A model generated the notes under the pieces. The model did no database searches, was not told the origin of the DNA, and worked only from the letters and a program-made list of their open reading frames with translations. From contig CAZMRQ010000027.1 of the NCBI GenBank assembly GCA_964568795.1, positions 1 to 20,497 on the forward strand: a stretch of DNA of 20,497 nucleotides, read 5' to 3'. Below are positions 15,776 through 20,497 of this stretch, in pieces; the stretch's first letter is position 1, and each line of letters starts with the position of its first letter. Source of the stretch: CAZMRQ01 sp964568795. GTDB taxonomy: Bacteria > Pseudomonadota > Gammaproteobacteria > Comchoanobacterales > Comchoanobacteraceae. The position numbers were made by a program, and so were the translations under genes.

Positions 15776-16677
15776 CGGGCAGTGGTTTCAGCTAACCAGT
15801 TTCTTGGTTGCAGGTATTCAGTTAATTGGGCTTCATGGCTTCCTGCTGCAATAGGGTAGTTGTAATGCCAGGATGCAGTAGGCAGTGATACTAATATTTG
15901 ATCAGGTTGACTGCCGAATTCAAGGCCAAATTTAGTGCCGCGATCATACATTAAATTGAATTCAACGTATCGGCCTCGGCGCATTTGTTGAAATTGTTTC
16001 TGTTCAGGAGAAAACGGGGTCTTATGCCGCTTAGCAAGAATAGGGAGATACGCTTCTTTGATGCAATGGCCTATGGATTTGATAAACTCTATTGACTTAG
16101 ATTCAGGCCAGGTGAGATCATCAAAGAAAATCCCCCCAATGCCCCGGTGTTCTTTTCGATGGGGCAGGTAGAAATAATCATCACAGTTTTTCTTAAACTG
16201 ATCATAAAGATTATTGCCAAAAGGCAGGCAATGCTCCTTGATAGTGCGGTGCCAGTGAATGGCGTCTTCATGATAGGCATAACAAGGGGTTAAATCTAGC
16301 CCGCCGCCTATCCAGCGTACTTGCTGATCCTTGCCGCTGATAAAACAGCGCAGATTAGCATGCATAGTGGGTGCATGGGGGTTTTGTGGATGCAGGATCA
16401 TAGACAGGCCGCTGACTTGAAAAGGTGAGCCTGCGCACTCAGGGTGACGTTCTGAGGCAGCACTGGGTAGTACGTCCCCCATGATGGTGGATACATTTAT
16501 AGCGCCACGTTCTATGACGTTTCCTTCGATTGAAGCAATGCGGCTGATATGCGTGTTTGATTCGCGGCGGTGATGGTTGAACTTTTTTGCCTCGTGCACA
16601 CCAATAGCATCGCAAAGGTCTGATTGGAGGGTGAGTAGAAACTGCTGTATATCGCTGATAATCTGGGTGAATGCCAT
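15772..16677 (-). CDS. hemF: Oxygen-dependent coproporphyrinogen III oxidase
   Basis: Oxidatively decarboxylates coproporphyrinogen III to protoporphyrinogen IX in haem synthesis, using O2. The family signature is intact: F-Y-L-P-H-R-K-E-H-R-G-I-G-G-I-F-F-D-D-L at about 175-195, with Pro-His-Arg and the FFDD substrate region, and MHANLRCF further upstream carries the conserved His. The length of 301 aa equals the usual 299. ATG 16677 (MAFTQIIS) is preferred to TTG 16701; it lies one base after the ispA stop, so translation is coupled. Its own stop overlaps the convergent methyltransferase stop by 3 nt. Confidence 0.96.
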   Translation of the reverse strand: MAFTQIISDIQQFLLTLQSDLCDAIGVHEAKKFNHHRRESNTHISRIASIEGNVIERGAINVSTIMGDVLPSAASERHPECAGSPFQVSGLSMILHPQNPHAPTMHANLRCFISGKDQQVRWIGGGLDLTPCYAYHEDAIHWHRTIKEHCLPFGNNLYDQFKKNCDDYFYLPHRKEHRGIGGIFFDDLTWPESKSIEFIKSIGHCIKEAYLPILAKRHKTPFSPEQKQFQQMRRGRYVEFNLMYDRGTKFGLEFGSQPDQILVSLPTASWHYNYPIAAGSHEAQLTEYLQPRNWLAETTAR

Positions 16678-16678
16678 A

Positions 16679-17476
16679 CTAAGCTTTTTGTTTTGATACA
16701 AGGCTTTGAATGAAGGTGCGGGATTGACTGAAATTCAGATCATCAAGTGTGTCGTAAATCGATGCGCTAAACATTTGGCACGTATGGTCAAGGCTGTCCG
16801 CTAAGAGTTTGCTAGCAGTTTGTCGCTCAGCTCCCATCAAAGGTTTGACTTTTTGCTCTGTTTGATCGTCATGTATTTGATAAAGTATACCAAAGAGTTG
16901 GCCTGCTTTACGTAATGACGGGACAAGTTCAGCTCTGCCAGCGAGTATTGCTGGGAGTGTCAGACACAAGGACATCAATCCACCTGCTTTTGAACTATAC
17001 ATGCCAAGAACAGTTTCAGATTCGACAAGGTTCATAGAGTCTAAAAATTGGCCACGCAATAGTCCACGAGGGCCTATGCAATGACTGAATTCTTTCAGCA
17101 AGGCTGTTGCTGCATTGTGGCAATGACTAAGCTGCTCAAAAGCCATGGCTTGTAAGGCATCCCCTGTCAATAGGGCGACTGTTTCACCGTATTCTGCATG
17201 GCAAGAGAGTTGTCCATGCCGTTGTTTGTCATTGTCCATGCAGGGCATGTCATCGTGTGTGAGTGCTGCGACATGGATCATTTCAATGGCCATGACAATG
17301 CGATCAATATCAGGGTGTTGGTAATTCAGGTCTTTGGCAACACTGTATGTCAGTTGTGGCCGTATTTTCTTGCCGCCTTTTAGCGCATAACAGATCGCCT
17401 CTTTGAAGGATGTGGGGATGCTGTCCCAAGATAGTTTGTCAATCAGATTCGCAAATTGCTGTTGGGCTTTTTTCAT
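16679..17476 (-). CDS. ispA: Short polyprenyl (farnesyl) diphosphate synthase
   Basis: Chain-elongating prenyltransferase that makes farnesyl diphosphate for quinone and undecaprenyl synthesis. GGKKIRP at 34-40 and the first Asp-rich motif DDMPCMDND at 75-83 are intact, and GPRGLLRGQFLD at 135-146 aligns with the conserved G-x-x-G-Q-x-x-D, though one Gly is replaced by Arg. The second Asp-rich region is unusual: DDQTE (203-207) replaces D-D-x-x-D and the loop after it (normally G-K-x-x-x-D-x-x-x-x-K-x-T-Y-P) is shortened. At 265 aa it is about 35 residues shorter than E. coli IspA. Start ATG 17476 has AGGAG 7 nt upstream; the ATG at 17482 sits too close to it. It overlaps the 3' end of xseB by 38 nt. 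Confidence 0.9.
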   Translation of the reverse strand: MKKAQQQFANLIDKLSWDSIPTSFKEAICYALKGGKKIRPQLTYSVAKDLNYQHPDIDRIVMAIEMIHVAALTHDDMPCMDNDKQRHGQLSCHAEYGETVALLTGDALQAMAFEQLSHCHNAATALLKEFSHCIGPRGLLRGQFLDSMNLVESETVLGMYSSKAGGLMSLCLTLPAILAGRAELVPSLRKAGQLFGILYQIHDDQTEQKVKPLMGAERQTASKLLADSLDHTCQMFSASIYDTLDDLNFSQSRTFIQSLVSKQKA

Positions 17477-17702
17477 GAGCATTCTCCTGATAGGTTTCGA
17501 GTTGCTGCTGGGCTTCTTTGAGAAGTTTCTCGCATGTTTGTGCTAGTTGCATTCCACGTTTGTGGGCAGCCATTGTGTCGGCTAAACTTAAGTGGCTGTC
17601 TTCCATTTTCTGCACAATAGCTTCTAGTTCTTTCATGCGTGATTCAAAAGTGTGAGAATCTGACACAGTGCTCTTCTCATATGACTTGATATACGATATC
17701 AT
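17439..17702 (-). CDS. xseB: Exodeoxyribonuclease VII small subunit
   Basis: Small subunit of exonuclease VII, which degrades single-stranded DNA with XseA (the large subunit is not in this window). The family pattern is complete: F-E-S-R-M-K-E-L-E-A-I-V, S-L-A-D-T-M-A-A-H-K-R-G-M-Q-L, then a Cys and E-K-L-L-K-E-A-Q-Q-Q-L-E. The length of 87 aa is typical. ATG 17702 is the chosen start but has no ribosome site; a GTG at 17666 (VSDSHTFE), preceded by GAGAAGAG, is an alternative. The frame stays open upstream, but that is only the antisense of the divergent gene. It is the first gene of xseB-ispA-hemF. Confidence 0.92.
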   Translation of the reverse strand: MISYIKSYEKSTVSDSHTFESRMKELEAIVQKMEDSHLSLADTMAAHKRGMQLAQTCEKLLKEAQQQLETYQENAHEKSPTAICESD

Positions 17703-17744
17703 AGCAGGAAGCCAAGTGCTAGTGTTTAATGAAAGGAGTGTCGC

Positions 17745-18389
17745 ATGGCCAGTACAAAAAATGATAAAAGGGTAGTTGAAGATCCAAAAGAAATCACAGC
17801 GGAAGTATTTCGGCAACCCAGTGATGAAGAGATAGCTATTGTACGTGAGCGTCGTGGCTACCTTGAGGTGAGTCACAAGCCTCCCTTAGCAACGATCAAA
17901 GCAGCTGATCCACAAATTGATTTAAACGATCCGGATGTCGGATACCCCATTGCAGTGAATACCAACAGTGATTGGGCGTTGCAGTATTATCCAAAGAAAG
18001 GCAAGAACCCAGCGCGTGCTTCTGTATCTGCAGGGCAAGAGGTGTTTGGTTGGACCGGTGAAGAGGATGGTGATGTCGATACCATGAAGGGCTCCTATCA
18101 GTTGCAAGGAGTTAGTACAACTATAGAGCTTATTAATTTTTGTTTACTGCAAGGGTGGAAGGGTTTTACTATAGTGGATGGGACTGACTTTATGAAATGG
18201 GCTTGTTGGGCGTACCTCGATTCAATGGGTACAGGGAGTTCTGGCTATAAGCCTACGGCTCATGATGAATTACGTGCGAAAAACTGTGCAGGGATATTCA
18301 ATAAAGCGCAGCAATTTCTGGCGCAAGCTAAAAAAGCAACACCCAGTGGTGTCTCAGGCACCAGTGATGACACTGATGACAGTGATTAA
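17745..18389 (+). CDS. Small protein with an LPD7-like domain
   Basis: A 214-aa soluble protein. The stretch TTIELINFCLLQGWKGFTIV followed by DGTDFMKWACWAYLDSMG, then GYKPTAHDEL (about 124-178) resembles the LPD7 domain of large polyvalent proteins and some plasmid relaxases, whose pattern is A-x-x-x-G-W-x-x-I-x-x-x-G-x-x-x-F-[KR]-x-x-x-W-x-x-A followed by G-Y-x-P-x-x-x-[DE]. The N-terminal 120 residues are unknown; the C-terminus is Ser/Thr/Asp-rich and acidic (TSDDTDDSD). A good Shine-Dalgarno GAAAGGAG sits 6 nt before ATG 17745. It is divergent from xseB by 42 bp and convergent with the 500-aa gene by 22 bp. LPD7 has no established activity; this stand-alone form suggests a mobile or host-interaction protein, as an inference. 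Confidence 0.7.
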   Translation: MASTKNDKRVVEDPKEITAEVFRQPSDEEIAIVRERRGYLEVSHKPPLATIKAADPQIDLNDPDVGYPIAVNTNSDWALQYYPKKGKNPARASVSAGQEVFGWTGEEDGDVDTMKGSYQLQGVSTTIELINFCLLQGWKGFTIVDGTDFMKWACWAYLDSMGTGSSGYKPTAHDELRAKNCAGIFNKAQQFLAQAKKATPSGVSGTSDDTDDSD

Positions 18390-18411
18390 TTAAGAGAGGC
18401 AGGCTTTAAGG

Positions 18412-19914
18412 TTAATTCCCCCCCCCAGGCCGGGTAGGAGCCGGGGCAGGTTGCGTCCCAGTCTGGACAGTCTGGGCAGGACTCGGTGAACTGGTGAGAA
18501 GAGCCCGTGCAGCCTTCTGTTCTGCTAGATGCTCATCTACTCTCACTTGTGCGTTCAAATTTACATGTAGGGCGAGTGATCTCACCGTAGCTGCTTCTTG
18601 CGTGCCAGGTTGAGCACCTGCCACATGTTCAGGAGCATCTTCTTCTCGAGATACTCGAATATTGTTTCTTTTAGGAACAAATTTCTTTTTAGCAGCAGAG
18701 GTTAAGTTGCGACGCATTGCTTCCGAAACATCCTCTGGGCTAACTGCTGCGGTTACTTTTTCCATTGCCTCGTCGTAAAGATCTGCCTCTTGTTTAAATA
18801 AGCGTTTGTTTGGCTTCTCGATCGCCATTAAGAATTGGATGGCTCTATTAAATGCGGCTTGTTGAGCAGGTGAAGGAACGTCTGTAGTCTGCTCTGTAGG
18901 TTTTATCCCTTCCTTAGGTTTTATCCCTTCCTTCATAGCGGCAATACACTTGTCGGCAAGAATAGTCTTATGCGGAGACATTTCTTTTTTCTCTTCTTTT
19001 TCTTTAGGAAAAGTAAATTTAGCTAGGCCATCGTCTGGGCCACCTGTGACATATGTAGCTATTGCTTCAAGGCCAGCTTGAGTTGAAAATGAGTATTGTG
19101 AAGATTTATCTAAATCTTCGTTTGCTTTTTCAAACTGTTGTTGAGACATTGTAGGAGAGTCCTCTTTGTTATGGCATTTTGTCCTAATCCACTTATTTAG
19201 TTCGTTCTGTTCAGCATTACCTTCTATTTTTTTTTCAAGCTTATACCATTCGAGAAGGGCTTCACAGCCCACAGTAGTTTTCATGAGCGTTTTGATTTCA
19301 ACTGTTGAATCCTTATGATTCCCACTGCCGCTTAGTCTGATACTGCCTGTTCTGTCACCCTCTTTAAGGGCTAGGAGGGCTCCTTTGAGCAGACTTGCTA
19401 TTTGCTCTGATTTATATTGATCTCCTTTATTCCCTATTACTTTTTTCCAGCTGGGTTGTGTATAGGTGATGTTGAGTTTGAGCTTGACTTCGGCCTCCTT
19501 TGCCTTACCACTTATCACATTAATAGCTATCTCATAGCCTGCTTTTTGAAAGTCTCCTGGGTTTCTGATCTGTGATACGGTATATTCACGATTTCCCGTG
19601 GCATCCATCTTTGTAGTTAGAGGGCAGCTACTTTGTAATCTTTTGGCTAATTCTGCAGCGCGTTCTTTGATTTTCGCAAGATTCTCTGCTTGATTTGCAT
19701 TAAATTCGGTAATAGCTTGTTTTTGCTCTGCTGAAGGCGAAGGCGTCATTTGTGTATCATTGAGCTTGTTAGCTTGATTGTTGATAAAATTTTCGAGTAG
19801 ATCTTTCAAATGAAGTGTGTCTCCTTTTGCATTTGTAATTTTCTCTAATGCTTTTTTGAGATCTGTTTCTTGCTGCAGAAATATATTCATGTATTTAAGT
19901 GTGTCATCTGTCAT
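18412..19914 (-). CDS. Unrecognised 500-aa Lys/Glu-rich protein
   Basis: I recognise no family. The protein is hydrophilic and mostly helical, without signal peptide or TM segments; residues 10-100 and 360-430 look like coiled-coil or helical bundles, the middle (about 115-220) has a more globular pattern, and the C-terminal 90 residues are Pro/Ala/Gln-rich, disordered, ending PAPAPTRPGGGN. ATG 19914 (MTDDTLKYMNIF) is preferred over TTG 19929, though neither has a clear ribosome site. Promoter: TATAAT at 19945-19950 on the minus strand, overlapped by an inverted repeat. The size, isolation and Pro-rich tail fit a translocated effector of an intracellular bacterium, but nothing proves it. A hexapeptide tandem repeat and a 9-G homopolymer are annotated separately. 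Confidence 0.8.
   Translation of the reverse strand: MTDDTLKYMNIFLQQETDLKKALEKITNAKGDTLHLKDLLENFINNQANKLNDTQMTPSPSAEQKQAITEFNANQAENLAKIKERAAELAKRLQSSCPLTTKMDATGNREYTVSQIRNPGDFQKAGYEIAINVISGKAKEAEVKLKLNITYTQPSWKKVIGNKGDQYKSEQIASLLKGALLALKEGDRTGSIRLSGSGNHKDSTVEIKTLMKTTVGCEALLEWYKLEKKIEGNAEQNELNKWIRTKCHNKEDSPTMSQQQFEKANEDLDKSSQYSFSTQAGLEAIATYVTGGPDDGLAKFTFPKEKEEKKEMSPHKTILADKCIAAMKEGIKPKEGIKPTEQTTDVPSPAQQAAFNRAIQFLMAIEKPNKRLFKQEADLYDEAMEKVTAAVSPEDVSEAMRRNLTSAAKKKFVPKRNNIRVSREEDAPEHVAGAQPGTQEAATVRSLALHVNLNAQVRVDEHLAEQKAARALLTSSPSPAQTVQTGTQPAPAPTRPGGGN
18418..18426 (-). repeat. Nine-base G tract at the 3' end of the 500-aa gene
   Basis: Nine consecutive C on the plus strand (G on the coding strand) encode the last Gly residues before Asn and the stop TAA. 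Losing one G would change the tail to G-I-N-L-K-A-C-L-S; gaining one would give E-L-T-L-K-P-A-S-L-N. Homopolymers of this length are prone to slipped-strand changes and also to sequencing error. Confidence 0.85.
18898..18933 (-). repeat. Tandem 18-bp repeat encoding KEGIKP twice
   Basis: AGGTTTTATCCCTTCCTT (plus strand) occurs back-to-back at 18898-18915 and 18916-18933. In the 500-aa protein it encodes MKEGIKPKEGIKPTEQ. The copies are identical, so the duplication is recent or maintained; it lies in a hydrophilic linker. Confidence 0.9.
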
Positions 19915-19932
19915 TTTTTTATTGTCCAATAC

Positions 19933-19954
19933 TGACTATCTATAATTATAGTCA
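19933..19954. promoter_or_regulatory. Inverted repeat over the 500-aa gene promoter
   Basis: TGACTAT-N8-ATAGTCA forms a perfect 7-bp dyad at 19933-19954. It covers the minus-strand -10 TATAAT at 19945-19950, 30 nt before the ATG at 19914. The matching -35 is poor. A repressor binding here would block the promoter; the protein is unknown. Confidence 0.45.
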
Positions 19955-20005
19955 ATATGAGATACTTAAGCGCTTTAATTGATTTTATTGTTTTAAATCA
20001 TTGGA

Positions 20006-20182
20006 TTAATGATGCCAAGGGTTTAGCGGTGGTGCAGATGGTTGGGGGCTGTCAGGGCCCTGGCCCCTAGCCGCATCATGTGCATCTGGTTGCTGGGCAG
20101 CTATTTCTCTTTCGAAGTAGCGTGTTCGGCTAATGCGAATTAAATAGAGAGCTTTTTGTAATGACTCCCATAAGTCAAGCAA
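20006..20182 (-). other. Open frame of 58 codons, probable gene remnant
   Basis: Too short for routine gene calling. It starts at TTG 20182 and ends TAA at 20006. It begins LLDLWESLQKALYLIRISRT and ends in a Gln/Pro/Ala-rich tail (PDSPQPSAPPLNPWHH). It reads like the C-terminal end of a larger protein whose front is lost. No start or family can be supported. Confidence 0.25.
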
Positions 20183-20348
20183 CTAGTGATTTTTTGGATT
20201 CAAATACCAATCCGACATTTGACATGAACTGATCACGCCAAGCATAATACATAGATTGACTGATCGGGTGATCCACACAGATATCTGCTCCTGTCCGACC
20301 TTTAAGGCCCTCTATAACAATACGTCTTTTTATCATCAATATCCACAT
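20175..20348 (-). pseudogene. IS3-type transposase OrfA fragment
   Basis: A 57-residue fragment with the OrfA helix-turn-helix of IS3 elements: KRRIVIEGLKGRTGADICVD followed by HPISQSMYYAWRDQF. The pattern is V-x-E-x-L-K-G, then C-x-x-x-x-I-S-Q-x-x-Y-Y-x-W-R-D-Q-F, as in the family. The frame stops 15 codons after this block (TGA at 20175), where OrfA should continue into a leucine-zipper region; no OrfB follows. A 7-bp inverted repeat CTCAGTG/CACTGAG at 20454-20479 lies behind it. The debris around (19955-20005 and 20349-20497) shows nothing else. Confidence 0.65.
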
Positions 20349-20497
20349 TCATTTGTTGACTATTCAACACCACATGCCTTCCTTAGTACAGTGGTTGCTT
20401 TCATGTGGAGCAGTATTATTGGGTGTGGTCTTGACACGTATGAACATAGGTTTCTCAGTGATCGCTGTTGTACACTGAGTGAATAGCGAAGCCAATA

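Noticed and set aside
19955..19985. PmrA-type box upstream of the 500-aa gene
   Set aside because: Only one TTAAG half-site is well formed and the second TTAA is 9 bp away, not about 11.
20053..20062. Perfect palindrome CAGGGCCCTG
   Set aside because: Ten bases of high GC inside a possible coding remnant, no T run and no matching partner site.
20256..20486. 76-aa plus-strand frame
   Set aside because: Starts with TTG, no ribosome site, and lies antisense to the IS3 OrfA fragment.
1..20497. CRISPR array or rRNA genes
   Set aside because: No regularly spaced repeats and no rRNA-like sequence were found.

Overview
The window looks like a chromosomal segment of a gammaproteobacterium, most plausibly a host-associated member of the Legionellales (Coxiella/Legionella-like). 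This rests on the gene set and protein style (tolB-pal-cpoB, tRNA-Lys-prfB-lysS, xseB-ispA-hemF), moderate-to-low GC, very tight packing of housekeeping genes, and several long proteins of no recognised family that look like accessory or secreted proteins. The lineage is inferred; no rRNA or unique marker is present.

Layout: 1-127 is non-coding, with a repeated GGGTGACATT motif that may be the edge of an insertion sequence. 128-2412 holds tolB-pal-cpoB (cell-envelope Tol-Pal system). 2418-4494 (minus strand) carries two tandem paralogous EamA-type 10-TM transporters around a doubtful small ORF. 4641-6162 carries an unrecognised protein with a glycosyltransferase-like (GT-B-like) C-terminal part, apparently split by a frameshift. 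6163-7422 is an nfeD-family membrane protease on the minus strand.

7423-11454 is a loose accessory island. It contains a 130-aa unknown protein behind a PmrA-like tandem-repeat promoter element, a decayed DDE transposase, two diverged copies of one leader/promoter region, and a 633-aa unknown helical protein reading from the second copy.

11513-14206 is the translation cluster tRNA-Lys(UUU)-prfB (with the classical +1 frameshift)-lysS. 14207-15775 holds ygfZ and a divergently read BioC-like methyltransferase. 15772-17702 is an overlapping minus-strand operon xseB-ispA-hemF. 17745-18389 encodes a small protein with an LPD7-like domain. 18412-19914 encodes a 500-aa unknown protein ending in a G9 homopolymer. 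19915-20497 holds gene debris, including an IS3-type OrfA fragment.

The most interesting points are the PmrA-like box before the 130-aa gene (candidate Dot/Icm-type effector), the duplicated leader with a conserved palindrome upstream of the 633-aa gene and upstream of debris, the stand-alone LPD7-like protein, the homopolymer at the 3' end of the 500-aa gene, and unusual residues in IspA and the BioC-like enzyme. No searches were run; family calls come from reading motifs.
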